NCBI RefSeq assembly: GCF_025464955.1
Contig: NZ_JAODNM010000042.1
Span: 1 to 43,416, forward strand
Length of the DNA stretch: 43,416 nucleotides
Direction of reading: 5' to 3'
Source: Amycolatopsis sp.
Lineage (GTDB): Bacteria; Actinomycetota; Actinomycetes; Mycobacteriales; Pseudonocardiaceae
Shown here: positions 19,342 to 27,677 of the stretch, in pieces
Position numbering within the stretch: position 1 is the first letter of the stretch
Layout of the letters: every line of letters starts with the position of its first letter
Position numbers and translations under genes: made by a program
Notes under the pieces: model-generated
The model's database searches: none
What the model was told of the DNA's origin: nothing
What the model saw: only the letters and a program-made list of their open reading frames with translations

Positions 19342-20459
19342 TGGGACGGCTCAACCCACGTTCGATCCTGCTGGGCCTCGCCGCGCCGGTGGCCGCGCTG
19401 ATCTTCGCGCTGCTGGTGTGCGCGCTGATCCTGGTCGTCACCGGACACGCGCCGGTCGACGTCTTCGAGCAGATGGTCAAGTCCGTGCAGCGACCGAGGA
19501 CGTTCGTCAACTCGATCAACAGCGGCACGACGTACTACCTGTCCGCGGTGGCGGTGGCGATCGGCTTCAAGATGAAGCTGTTCAACATCGGCGTCGACGG
19601 GCAGTACCGGATCGCCGCCATGCTGGCCGCCGCGTTCGCCGGTGCGTCCTTCATGAACAGCCTGCCGGGTTTCCTGCGCATCATCATGACGATCGTGATC
19701 GCGATGGTCGTCGGCGCGATCTGGGCGGGCATCGCCGGGTTCCTCAAGGTGACCCGCGGGGTCAGCGAGGTCATCTCGACGATCATGCTCAACGCGATCG
19801 CGACCGCGGTGGTGGCGTTCCTGCTCACCCCGAAGCGGCTCGCGGTCTCCGTGGCCGGCAGCAACAACATCGGCACCGCGCCGATCACCCCGGGCGGGCA
19901 GGTGCCGGGGATCACCTACGCCGGCTCCAGCTCGAAGATCTTCGGGCTGATCCTGCTCGCCGTCGTCGTCGGCATCCTGTACTGGTTCATGCTTTCGCGG
20001 ACCCGGTTCGGGTTCAACCTCAAGGCGACCGGGCTGTCGGAGTCCGCCGCCGTCGCCAGCGGGGTCAACGTCAAGAAGATGGTGCTGGCCAGCATGCTGA
20101 TCTCCGGCGCGGCCGCCGGCCTCGTCGGGATGCCGCAGCTGCTCGGTGACTCCTACTCGTACTCGCTCGACTTCCCGACCGGGCTCGGCTTCACCGGCAT
20201 CGCGATCGCGCTGCTCGGCCGCAACCACCCGGTCGGCATGGGCTTCGCGGCGCTGCTGTGGGGCGTGCTCGACCAGACCTCGAACGTGCTGGACATCTCC
20301 GGCGTGCCCAAGGAGATCGTGGTGATCATGCAGGGGGTGATCGTGCTGTCCGTGGTGATCGCGTACGAACTGGTGCGGCGCTACCAGATCCGGCTCGAAC
20401 AACGCGACGTCGGCCGCGCGCTCGGCACGACCAAGACCCCGGCGGAGGTGTCGGCATGA
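19341..20459 (+). CDS. Nucleoside ABC transporter permease 1
   Basis: 372 residues, about eight to ten transmembrane helices, of the branched-chain-amino-acid/ribose-type permease superfamily (PF02653-like). Landmarks are FNIGVDGQYRIAAM, ISTIMLNAIA and, near the end, GLGFTGIAIALLGRNHPVGM, all typical of the YufP-type subunit of BMP nucleoside systems. It is coupled upstream by TAATG with the ATPase and downstream by ATGA with permease 2. Confidence 0.93.
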   Translation: MGRLNPRSILLGLAAPVAALIFALLVCALILVVTGHAPVDVFEQMVKSVQRPRTFVNSINSGTTYYLSAVAVAIGFKMKLFNIGVDGQYRIAAMLAAAFAGASFMNSLPGFLRIIMTIVIAMVVGAIWAGIAGFLKVTRGVSEVISTIMLNAIATAVVAFLLTPKRLAVSVAGSNNIGTAPITPGGQVPGITYAGSSSKIFGLILLAVVVGILYWFMLSRTRFGFNLKATGLSESAAVASGVNVKKMVLASMLISGAAAGLVGMPQLLGDSYSYSLDFPTGLGFTGIAIALLGRNHPVGMGFAALLWGVLDQTSNVLDISGVPKEIVVIMQGVIVLSVVIAYELVRRYQIRLEQRDVGRALGTTKTPAEVSA

Positions 20460-21700
20460 GCACCTTGCTGGAACCAGACGTGCGTGCGCCGGCCAAACGG
20501 CAGCTGTCGCCGATCATGTACCTGTACCTCGCGGTGGCCGTGATCGCGGTCGTGTCGCTGGTTCGGGTGCTGACCGGGGCGAACGACCTCACCTCGAGCG
20601 GCACGGTGTCCGCGGCGCTGACCGCGGCCGTGCCGATCGCGCTCGCCGGGCTCGGCGGGCTGTGGTCCGAACGCGCCGGTGTGGTCAACATCGGTCTCGA
20701 AGGTATGATGGTGCTCGGCACCTGGGGCGCCGGTTTCGCCGGTTACCACTGGGGTCCGTGGGCCGGTGCGGTGATGGGTGTCGCGCTCGGTGCGCTGGGC
20801 GGGCTGATCCACGCCGTCGTCACCGTCACCTTCGGCGTCGACCACATCATCTCCGGGGTGGCGATCACGCTGGTCGCGCCCGGGTTGGCGCTGTTCCTCT
20901 CGAAGCTGTACTTCACGAACACCGTGGGCGGCGGGCAGAAGCAGTCACCGCCGATCTCCGATGTCACGGAAGTGACCGTGCCAGGAGTGTCCTCGGGACT
21001 CGGCACCATCGAGGACAAGCACTGGTTCTTCGTGTCCGACATCGCCGGGATCCTGCGCGGGCTCACCACGCAGGTTTCGATGCTGTCGATCATCGCGGTG
21101 ATCCTGTTCGTCCTCACCGCGTATGTGCTGTGGCGGACGCCGTTCGGCCTGCGCCTGCGGTCCTGCGGCGAGGCGCCGCATGCGGCCGAGTCGCTCGGCG
21201 TGAACGTCTACCGGTACAAGTTCGCGGCGATCATCACTTCGGGTGCGCTGGCCGGGCTCGGCGGCGTGGTCCTCGCGGTGACCGCCGGGCAGTACCGCGA
21301 CGGGCAGACCGGTGGCCGCGGGTACATCGGCCTCGCGTCGATGATCTTCGGCAACTGGCGGCCCGGCGGGGTCGGCATCGGTGCCGGGCTGTTCGGGTTC
21401 ACTGACGCGATGCAGCTGCGTAACGACGCTTCGGTGCACGCGCTGGTCCTGCTGCTCGGGCTCGCGCTGCTGGCGCTCACGGTGGTCCAGTTCCGGGCGA
21501 AGCGTTACGGCGTCAGCGCGGTGGCGCTGGTTCTCGGGATCGCGTTCGTGCTCTGGTTCTCGGTGACGAAGAAGGTGCCGCCGGAACTGGTCGGCGCCGC
21601 GCCGTACGTCGTCACGCTGTTGGCGCTTTCCCTTGCCGCGCAACGACTTCGGATGCCGAAGTTCGACGGCTTGATCTGGCGTAAGGGGCAGGGCGGATGA
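20456..21700 (+). CDS. Nucleoside ABC transporter permease 2
   Basis: 414 residues from ATG 20456, which overlaps the permease 1 stop by four bases (ATGA). A long N-terminal extension of about 30 residues precedes several helices. SERAGVVNIGLEGMMVLGTWGA and GRGYIGLASMIFGNWRPGGVG are the family landmarks of the YufQ-like partner. It forms the membrane channel with permease 1. The final ATGA overlaps cdd, so translation is coupled through the whole block. Confidence 0.93.
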   Translation: MSTLLEPDVRAPAKRQLSPIMYLYLAVAVIAVVSLVRVLTGANDLTSSGTVSAALTAAVPIALAGLGGLWSERAGVVNIGLEGMMVLGTWGAGFAGYHWGPWAGAVMGVALGALGGLIHAVVTVTFGVDHIISGVAITLVAPGLALFLSKLYFTNTVGGGQKQSPPISDVTEVTVPGVSSGLGTIEDKHWFFVSDIAGILRGLTTQVSMLSIIAVILFVLTAYVLWRTPFGLRLRSCGEAPHAAESLGVNVYRYKFAAIITSGALAGLGGVVLAVTAGQYRDGQTGGRGYIGLASMIFGNWRPGGVGIGAGLFGFTDAMQLRNDASVHALVLLLGLALLALTVVQFRAKRYGVSAVALVLGIAFVLWFSVTKKVPPELVGAAPYVVTLLALSLAAQRLRMPKFDGLIWRKGQGG

Positions 21701-22089
21701 CCGCTTCGGTCGATTGGGACGCCCTGCGCGCCCAGGCCGTCCAAGCGGCGCAGAGCGCGTACGCGCCGTACTCGGGGCTGCTGGTCGGTGTCGCCGGGAT
21801 CGTCGACGACGGCCGGGTGGTACTGGGCTGCAACGTCGAGAACGCGTCATACGGGCTCGGCCTGTGCGCCGAGTGCACGATGGCCGGGCAGCTGCGGCTG
21901 TCCGGCGGCGGGCGGCTCGTGGCCGTCGCGTGCCGCAGCGGCGTCGGCGACCTGCTGATGCCGTGCGGGCGCTGCCGTCAGATCCTGTTCGAGCTCGGCG
22001 GCGGCACCTGCCTCGTCGACACCCCCCGCGGCGTCCTGCCGATGTCCGAGGTGCTTCCGGACGCCTTCGGCCCGGACGACCTGCCGTAG
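21697..22089 (+). CDS. cdd: Cytidine deaminase
   Basis: 130 residues, the size of the tetrameric bacterial enzyme. Zinc ligands and catalytic glutamate are in C57-A-E59 (GLCAECTM) and P-C90-x2-C93 (MPCGRCRQ); CNVENASYGLGL is the substrate-binding stretch. It converts cytidine and deoxycytidine to uridine and deoxyuridine. The four-base overlap with permease 2 and the one-base overlap with deoA (TAGTG) place it squarely in nucleoside salvage. Confidence 0.97.
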   Translation: MTASVDWDALRAQAVQAAQSAYAPYSGLLVGVAGIVDDGRVVLGCNVENASYGLGLCAECTMAGQLRLSGGGRLVAVACRSGVGDLLMPCGRCRQILFELGGGTCLVDTPRGVLPMSEVLPDAFGPDDLP

Positions 22090-23381
22090 TGGGTACCGAG
22101 AGTTTTGCGGCGGTCGACGTCATCCGGACCAAGCGGGACGGCGGCAGGCTCAGCGACGCGCAGATCGCCTGGGTCGTCGACGCCTACACGAACGGCGTTG
22201 TCGCCGAGGAGCAGATGTCCGCGCTGGCCATGGCGATCTTCATCCGCGGCATGGACGCCCAGGAGATCGCCCGCTGGACCGGGGCGATGATCGACTCCGG
22301 TGAGCGGCTGGCGCTGGACGTCGATCGCCCGACCGTGGACAAGCACTCCACCGGTGGCGTCGGCGACAAGATCACCCTGCCGCTCGCGCCGCTCGTCGCG
22401 GCGTGTGGCGCTGCGGTGCCGCAGCTGTCCGGGCGCGGGCTCGGGCACACCGGCGGCACGCTGGACAAACTGGAGTCGATCCCGGGCTGGCGCGCGGAGC
22501 TGTCGACCGCGGAGATCGCGGCGCAGCTCAACGACGTCGGCGCGGTGGTCTGCGCGGCGACCAAGGGACTCGCGCCGGCCGACCGGAAGCTGTACGCGCT
22601 GCGCGATGTGACGTCGACGGTCGAGTCGATCCCGCTGATCGCCAGCTCGATCATGAGCAAGAAGATCGCCGAGGGCTCCGCGGGCCTCGTCCTCGACGTC
22701 AAATGCGGGTCCGGCGCGTTCATGAAGACCCGCGACCAGGCACGTGCGCTGGCGCGGACGCTCGTCGAGATCGGGACTGCGCATGGCGTGGCTACTACGG
22801 CGCTGCTGACCGACATGAGTACGCCGCTCGGTTACGCCGTCGGCAACGCTGTCGAGGTGGCGGAGTCCGTCGACGTGCTGCGCGGCGGCGGACCGGCCGA
22901 CGTCATCGCGCTGACGGTCGCGCTGGCTCGCGAGATGCTGGCGCTGGCCGGTTTGTCCGAAGTGGACCCGGCGGCGGTTCTCGCGTCCGGCAGGGCGTAC
23001 GAGACCTGGGTGCGGATGATCCGTGCGCAGGGCGGAGACCCCGAGGCGCCGCTGCCGAAACCGAGTCATATTCACGTTTTTGAAGCCGGTCGTGACGGGA
23101 TCTTGACGACTTTGGACGCCTACGCCGTCGGCGTGGCTGCCTGGCGCCTTGGCGCCGGACGCGCCCGTCCGGGTGACGGCGTGCAGTACGCGGCTGGCGT
23201 GCTCTGCCGGGCCAAGCCGGGTGACCGCGTCACGGCCGGGCAGCCGCTGCTCGAGTTGCACACCGACACTCCGGACGCCGTCCCGTCGGCACTGGCCGCC
23301 CTTGACGGCGGCGTCGTCATCTCCGACAGCGACAACCGTCCCACCGCCGGCGACGTCGTCCTGGAAACCATCCGCCCCTGA
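22089..23381 (+). CDS. deoA: Thymidine / pyrimidine-nucleoside phosphorylase
   Basis: 430 residues from GTG 22089, whose G is also the last base of the cdd stop. Motifs KHSTGGVGDK (phosphate site) and SGRGLGHTGGTLDKLESIPG (family signature) are intact, followed by the alpha/beta domain and a C-terminal YAAGVLC...GDRVTAGQPL segment. It splits thymidine and uridine-type nucleosides with phosphate into base and (deoxy)ribose-1-phosphate. It is the last gene of the uptake/salvage operon. Confidence 0.97.
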   Translation: MGTESFAAVDVIRTKRDGGRLSDAQIAWVVDAYTNGVVAEEQMSALAMAIFIRGMDAQEIARWTGAMIDSGERLALDVDRPTVDKHSTGGVGDKITLPLAPLVAACGAAVPQLSGRGLGHTGGTLDKLESIPGWRAELSTAEIAAQLNDVGAVVCAATKGLAPADRKLYALRDVTSTVESIPLIASSIMSKKIAEGSAGLVLDVKCGSGAFMKTRDQARALARTLVEIGTAHGVATTALLTDMSTPLGYAVGNAVEVAESVDVLRGGGPADVIALTVALAREMLALAGLSEVDPAAVLASGRAYETWVRMIRAQGGDPEAPLPKPSHIHVFEAGRDGILTTLDAYAVGVAAWRLGAGRARPGDGVQYAAGVLCRAKPGDRVTAGQPLLELHTDTPDAVPSALAALDGGVVISDSDNRPTAGDVVLETIRP

Positions 23382-23507
23382 CCCGGCGAACCTCCCGGGC
23401 GTCCCACTTTTGCGCTTTTGTGGGGTCGTTGCACACGCCGATAACCCGCGCCCACAACGAGGGCGCAAAAGTACAAAAGTGCCCTCCCTGGTCGGGAGGT
23501 AACCCTC

Positions 23508-23570
23508 GCAACTCGCCGTCGAGTTGCGGTAGTTAGCGTCCGCAAGGACCGCAACTCGACGGCGAGTTGC
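23508..23570. repeat. 23-bp inverted repeat whose arms are themselves palindromic
   Basis: 23508-23530 is the exact reverse complement of 23548-23570 across a 17-base loop. Within each arm GCAACTCG and CGAGTTGC form a second palindrome with a 4-base centre. One arm differs by a single base over 21 from part of 43256-43281. Confidence 0.8.
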
Positions 23571-23582
23571 GGTCGCGGGCGT

Positions 23583-23770
23583 ACAAAAGTGGCTCTTGTG
23601 TCGTAGGTGTGGGTCCGCGACAGCGAGGGCGAGTCCCACACTCAGACCGGCGAGTCCCACACCCAGCTCCGGACACCGGCATTCGCCGTACACCGACACG
23701 ACCCGGCCCTTGCTGCGCGTCCACAGCAACCAGCACCCACACAGACGACCGAAGAGCCACAAAAGTGCCC
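23583..23770 (-). repeat. Composite intergenic repeat, copy A
   Basis: Read on the minus strand it matches 32986-33188 almost base for base over about 150 positions, apart from a short insertion in copy B and one divergent stretch. It contains two GCGAGTCCCAC units 21 bases apart (23629 and 23650). GTGGCTCTT near one end and AAGAGCCAC near the other form a 9-bp terminal inverted repeat. Confidence 0.75.
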
Positions 23771-23796
23771 CCGTCCCGGGGTGGGACGGGGGCACT
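23764..23796. terminator. 14-bp hairpin terminator
   Basis: AGTGCCCCCGTCCC (23764-23777) pairs perfectly with 23783-23796 around GGGGT. It lies 18 bases beyond the stop of the minus-strand coiled-coil gene and faces the end of deoA, so it probably serves the former. Confidence 0.7.
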
Positions 23797-23813
23797 GTGG
23801 GGTGCGGGTGGGG

Positions 23814-24941
23814 CTAGTCGTCGGTGTCGGCCACGGCTTCGCCGTTGGTCTTCGCCTTGACGTCGGCGGCCTTGGGTGCCCGGCCGTTGCGGGTGTTGCG
23901 ACGCGGCTGGCGCGGCGCGGGGGGCGGCGGCGAGATCTGCTGGACCGCGGGGCCACCACCGAGCATGAGCTCGGCGAAGGTCGCCATCGCCTCGTCGAGC
24001 TGGCCGCCGATGCGCCGCTCGGACTCCTCGGCGCTCTTGCGCACCACCGAGGTGACCGAGTCGGTGTCCGGCTGCTTTGCCAGGGAGTCGGTGACCTTGG
24101 ACAGGCCGGTCTTGAACGAACCGTCGAGCTCGCCAAGGCGCGCGGAGAAGCCGTCCTCGACCTTGTCGAGGTTGCTGGCCAACTCGTCGAGCCGGCTGGT
24201 GACCTGCTCGAGGCGGTTGCCGAGGCTGTCGAGCCTGTCGGATGCGTCGATCATCTCGCCGGTCTCGGTCAGCGCGACCTTCAGTGCTTCGGTGTTCGCG
24301 CCGATGCCGTCCTGCGTGGCCTTGCCGAGGTCCTCGACGCGGGTACGCAGGTCCGCGTCACCGGACTCGATGCGGTCGCGGAGCTCGTTGGCGCCGCTCT
24401 CGATGCGCTCGCGCAGGCCGTTCTCGGCGAGGTCGATCCGCTCGCGGACCGGGCCGTGCACCGCCTGGGGCAGCGAGTCGAGCTTGCTGTCCTGCTTGTC
24501 GAGGTGGCTGCCCAGCTCGTCGAGGCGGCGGTGGATGTTCTGGAGCTTGTCCTCGAGGCCGTCCATCCGGCCGGCGACGCCTTCGAACCGCGCGCCGACG
24601 CCGTCGAGCCTGCCGTCCAGCTGGGCGAACGGCTTCGCCAGCTTGTCGACGATGCTTTCGACCGTGCGCGCCAGCGCGGCGATGGCGTTGTCCTGCGCCT
24701 CGAGCCGCGACATGGTCTCGTCGAGCCGCTCGGCCAGCACGCTGACCTCGGTGCGGTCGGGCAGTTCGGAAAGCCGCTTGCGCACCGCGCCGAGCGAGTC
24801 CACCGGGGCCAGCCGGGCGTAGATGTCGTCGAGGGCGTCGAAGATCTGCTGCTGCTCGCTCTCGCGCACTTCGGCCGCGCGCACCAGCATGTTGCGCATC
24901 CGGTCAAAGGACGGTGCTGCAATCTGGTTATCAGTGGTCAC
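23814..24941 (-). CDS. Long coiled-coil protein, function unknown
   Basis: 375 residues from GTG 24941, with GAAGGA 9 bases upstream. From about residue 40 to 320 it is almost continuous helical heptads: LDDIYARL, LAERLDETMSRLE, LDGRLDGVGARFEGVAGRMDGLEDKLQNIHRRLDELGSHL (given here in part as a run of hydrophobic/charged alternation), RLDSLGNRLEQVTSRLDELASNL. The C-terminus is Pro/Arg/Lys-rich (SPPPPAPRQPRRNTRNGRAPK), possibly nucleic-acid or membrane-surface binding. There is no signal peptide or membrane helix. The repeating LD-x2-x2-LD pattern resembles apolipoprotein-like or phage-tail/SMC-type helices. It has its own promoter region, divergent from add. Confidence 0.75.
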   Translation of the reverse strand: MTTDNQIAAPSFDRMRNMLVRAAEVRESEQQQIFDALDDIYARLAPVDSLGAVRKRLSELPDRTEVSVLAERLDETMSRLEAQDNAIAALARTVESIVDKLAKPFAQLDGRLDGVGARFEGVAGRMDGLEDKLQNIHRRLDELGSHLDKQDSKLDSLPQAVHGPVRERIDLAENGLRERIESGANELRDRIESGDADLRTRVEDLGKATQDGIGANTEALKVALTETGEMIDASDRLDSLGNRLEQVTSRLDELASNLDKVEDGFSARLGELDGSFKTGLSKVTDSLAKQPDTDSVTSVVRKSAEESERRIGGQLDEAMATFAELMLGGGPAVQQISPPPPAPRQPRRNTRNGRAPKAADVKAKTNGEAVADTDD

Positions 24942-25152
24942 TGCGGTGTCCTTCGTCGGCGGGGAAATGGAAGGGACGTGCTCGGAAGCTTATCTATTGC
25001 GGAATTGCTGTGCGTATGGCCCCCGTGAAGGCGACAATACCGCGCGGTCCACCGATGGCCGAATCCGTTCATGATCAACAAAGCTGAGGGTTAAGTTCAG
25101 CCTGAGAGTTGCGTCTCTGTAGGTGAATGGCCGGGGGTACTACCGTTGTGTC

Positions 25153-26256
25153 ATGTCACCTGAAACCCCAGCTGAACAGCGATTGTCCGCGGAGACGATC
25201 CTCCGTGCCCCCAAGGTCCTGCTGCACGACCACCTCGATGGCGGGCTCCGCCCCGGCACCGTGATCGACCTCGCCGAGGCGATCGGGTATAAGGCCCTGC
25301 CGACCACCGATCCGGAGGCGCTCGGGAGGTGGTTTCGGGACGCCGCGGACTCCGGTTCGCTCGAGTCGTACCTCGAAACATTCGCCCATACGTGTGGTGT
25401 GATGCAGACCGAGGAAGCCCTGGTCAGGGTAGCCGCCGAATGTGCCGAGGACCTGGCGAAAGACGGGGTCGTCTACGCCGAGGTGCGGTACGCGCCGGAG
25501 CTGTTCGTCGAGCGCGGACTGTCACTCGAAAAGGTGATTGAAGCCGTGCAGGTCGGGTTCGCGCAGGGGGAGCGTCGGGCAGCTGTCGGCGGGCACCGGA
25601 TCCGCATCGGGACCCTGCTCTGCGGGATGCGCCAGCACGCCCGTTCGCTCGAAATCGCCACGCTCGCTGTGCGTTACCGAGACGAGGGTGTGGTGGGCTT
25701 CGACATCGCCGGTCCGGAAGACGGGTTCCCGCCGACCCGAAATCTTGATGCTTTCGAATACCTTCGAACAAACAATGCGCATTTCACCATTCACGCCGGC
25801 GAGGCGTTCGGGCTGGCGTCGATCTGGGAAGCGATTCAGCACTGTGGCGCGGAGCGGCTCGGGCACGGTGTGCGCATCATCGACGACATCGAAACCGGCG
25901 CCGACGGGAAAGTCCACTTGGGACGGTTGGCGCGGTACGTCCGCGACACCCGGATCCCGTTGGAGATCTGCCCGTCCTCCAACGTGCAGACCGGCGCGGC
26001 GACCTCGATCGCCGAGCACCCGATCGGCCTGCTGACCCGGCTCAAGTTCCGGGTCACCGTCAACACCGACAACCGGCTGATGAGCGGCTGCAGCATGTCG
26101 AGCGAGTTCGCGGCGCTGCACGAGGCCTTTGGTTACGGGCTGGCGGACCTGCAGTGGTTCACGATCAACGCGATGAAATCGGCCTTCATCGACTTCGATC
26201 AGCGGCTCGAGCTGATCAACACGGTGATCAAGCCGGGGTACGCCGCACTGGCCTGA
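25153..26256 (+). CDS. add: Adenosine deaminase
   Basis: 367 residues from ATG 25153. Zinc ligands H25 and H27 (LLHDHLDGG), the histidine in IHAGE, and [10 protein letters not shown], the actinobacterial form of the metal-binding Asp region, are all present, as is ERLGHGVRI. It deaminates adenosine or deoxyadenosine to inosine. TACCGT (25141-25146) lies 6 bases before the ATG, suggesting a leaderless transcript. Placed one gene beyond the nucleoside uptake/cdd/deoA operon, it extends the same salvage function to purines. Confidence 0.96.
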   Translation: MSPETPAEQRLSAETILRAPKVLLHDHLDGGLRPGTVIDLAEAIGYKALPTTDPEALGRWFRDAADSGSLESYLETFAHTCGVMQTEEALVRVAAECAEDLAKDGVVYAEVRYAPELFVERGLSLEKVIEAVQVGFAQGERRAAVGGHRIRIGTLLCGMRQHARSLEIATLAVRYRDEGVVGFDIAGPEDGFPPTRNLDAFEYLRTNNAHFTIHAGEAFGLASIWEAIQHCGAERLGHGVRIIDDIETGADGKVHLGRLARYVRDTRIPLEICPSSNVQTGAATSIAEHPIGLLTRLKFRVTVNTDNRLMSGCSMSSEFAALHEAFGYGLADLQWFTINAMKSAFIDFDQRLELINTVIKPGYAALA

Positions 26257-26304
26257 GCGCGTCCGGAGTTCGCCCAGGGTGACCAGCGCGACCGCGAAAG
26301 GCGG

Positions 26305-26333
26305 TTGCACTGGTTAGCCTTGGCAACTAATAT
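26305..26333 (+). promoter_or_regulatory. Sigma-A-type promoter of the MFS gene
   Basis: TTGCAC (26305-26310), a 17-base spacer and TAATAT (26328-26333) form the best sigma-70-like promoter in the window, with a predicted start near 26340 and a leader of about 55 bases to ATG 26396. Confidence 0.6.
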
Positions 26334-26367
26334 TCACCATGTAAGACTTGTATCTCATATGGTGAGA
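26334..26367. promoter_or_regulatory. Operator-like inverted repeats downstream of the MFS promoter
   Basis: TCTCATATGGTGAGA (26353-26367) has TCTCA/TGAGA half-sites with a 5-base centre. In addition TCACCAT (26334-26340) pairs with ATGGTGA (26359-26365). Both lie at or just after the predicted transcription start, where a bound repressor would block transcription. The cognate regulator is not encoded next door. Confidence 0.55.
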
Positions 26368-26395
26368 TGCGTCGAGAGTACGGAACGGCGGCGCG

Positions 26396-27598
26396 ATGCG
26401 GACAGCGACACAGGACTCGGTCAAGACCCCCAACCGATGGCTGATCCTCTCGCTCGGTCTCGCCGCCCAGACCGCCAGCTGCTCATTCCTCTACGGCATC
26501 CCGTTCCTCGTTCCGACGATGCGCGTCGCCGAAGGGCTTTCGCTGGCGCAGGCAGGCACGGTCGTTGCCGCGCCCAGCATCGGGTTGCTGCTGACGTTGA
26601 TCGCCTGGGGCGCCGCGGTCGACCGGTACGGCGAGCGCGTGATCATGGCCGTCGGGCTCGGGTTTTCCGGACTGCTGCTGGTGTTCGCGGCGCTCGGGAC
26701 GCATTCGATCGCGCTGCTGTTCGTCGTGTTCCTGCTGGCGGGGGCGAGCACGGCGTCGGTGAACGCGTCGAGCGGGCGAGTGGTGATGGGCTGGTTCAGC
26801 AAGAGCCAGCGCGGAGTCGCGATGGGTATCCGCCAGACGGCGCAGCCGCTCGGCGTCGGTGTCGCCGCGCTCGGCCTGCCGCCGCTGGCCCAGCACTTCG
26901 GATTCCAGGCGGCGATGCTGCTGCCGGCTGTTCTGTCGCTGGTCGTCTCCGCGCTGGTCCTGTGGCTGGTCGTCGACCCGCAGCGGGCCGAGAAGGGCGA
27001 CGGTTCGGAGCCCAAGCCGCGGTCGCCGTACCGCGAGCCGACGCTGTGGCGGCTGCATGCCGCGAGCACGTTGCTGGTCGTCCCGCAGTTCGCCGTTTCC
27101 GCGTTCGCGCCGGTGTTCCTGGTGACGGTGTACCACTGGAGCCTGCTGTCTGCGGGGTGGTTCCTGGCGGTGGTCCAGGTGCTGGGCGCCGCGGGGAGGC
27201 TGGCGTCGGGGTACTGGTCGGACCGTGTCGGCAGCAGGCTGCGGCCGATGCGACAGCTCGCCTTCGCCAGCGCCGCGGTGATGCTACTGGTCGCGCTCGG
27301 CGATGCAACCTGGCCGTGGCTGGCCGTACTCGCGCTGGTCCTCGCCGCGGTGATCACGGTGAGCGACAACGGATTGGGCTTCACGGCGTCCGCCGAACTG
27401 GCGGGGATCTCGTGGGCAGGCCGGGCGATGGGCGCGCAGAACACCGCGCAGAACGTGGCCGCGTCGCTGACGCCACCGCTGCTCGGCCTGGTCATCGGCG
27501 ACTCGCGTTACGCGCTGGCGTTCTGCGTCGCTGCGGTGTTTCCGGTGCTCGCCATCTGGCTCACCCCGGTCCGAGCCGAACAGCTGTCCCGCGGTTGA
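26396..27598 (+). CDS. Major facilitator superfamily transporter
   Basis: 400 residues, about twelve transmembrane helices in two halves with a charged central loop (DPQRAEKGDGSEPKPRSPYR). The loop 2-3 signature is present in the form DRYGERVIMAVGLG, repeated in the second half as SGYWSDRVGSRLRPM. It resembles oxalate/formate- or drug/metabolite-type MFS members, but the substrate cannot be assigned. ATG 26396 follows a leader carrying a clear promoter and operator-like palindromes, so regulated expression is likely. It ends at a hairpin shared with the converging acidic-protein gene. Confidence 0.9.
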   Translation: MRTATQDSVKTPNRWLILSLGLAAQTASCSFLYGIPFLVPTMRVAEGLSLAQAGTVVAAPSIGLLLTLIAWGAAVDRYGERVIMAVGLGFSGLLLVFAALGTHSIALLFVVFLLAGASTASVNASSGRVVMGWFSKSQRGVAMGIRQTAQPLGVGVAALGLPPLAQHFGFQAAMLLPAVLSLVVSALVLWLVVDPQRAEKGDGSEPKPRSPYREPTLWRLHAASTLLVVPQFAVSAFAPVFLVTVYHWSLLSAGWFLAVVQVLGAAGRLASGYWSDRVGSRLRPMRQLAFASAAVMLLVALGDATWPWLAVLALVLAAVITVSDNGLGFTASAELAGISWAGRAMGAQNTAQNVAASLTPPLLGLVIGDSRYALAFCVAAVFPVLAIWLTPVRAEQLSRG

Positions 27599-27606
27599 AA
27601 GCCGCC

Positions 27607-27659
27607 TTCGTGAAGGCCACCTTCACCGCGTGCGACGCGGTCAAGGTGGCCTTCACGAA
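27607..27659. terminator. 24-bp hairpin, GTGAAGGCCACCTTC family
   Basis: 27607-27630 pairs with 27636-27659 with one mismatch and a 5-base loop. It lies between the converging MFS and acidic-protein stops and shares its core with the hairpin at 12611-12669. Confidence 0.75.
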
Positions 27660-27677
27660 CAGTTCCGGACCGGGGAA

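Larger units (their letters stand above)
23382..23813. repeat. Repeat-rich gene-free segment (hairpins plus composite repeat copy A)
   Basis: 432 bases without a gene. In order: an imperfect hairpin with CACTTTTG-CG-CTTTTG arms (23405-23481); nested GCAACTCG palindromes (23508-23570); composite repeat copy A (23583-23770), near-identical in inverse orientation to 32986-33188; and a terminator (23764-23796). Peptides of the form GESHTQTGESHTQ that can be read from this DNA are products of the repeat, not genes. Confidence 0.8.

Noticed and set aside
23607..25028. Open frame beginning with GESHTQTGESHTQ-type peptides
   Set aside because: It starts in the composite repeat and continues antisense to the coiled-coil gene; the peptide is a translation of the repeat.
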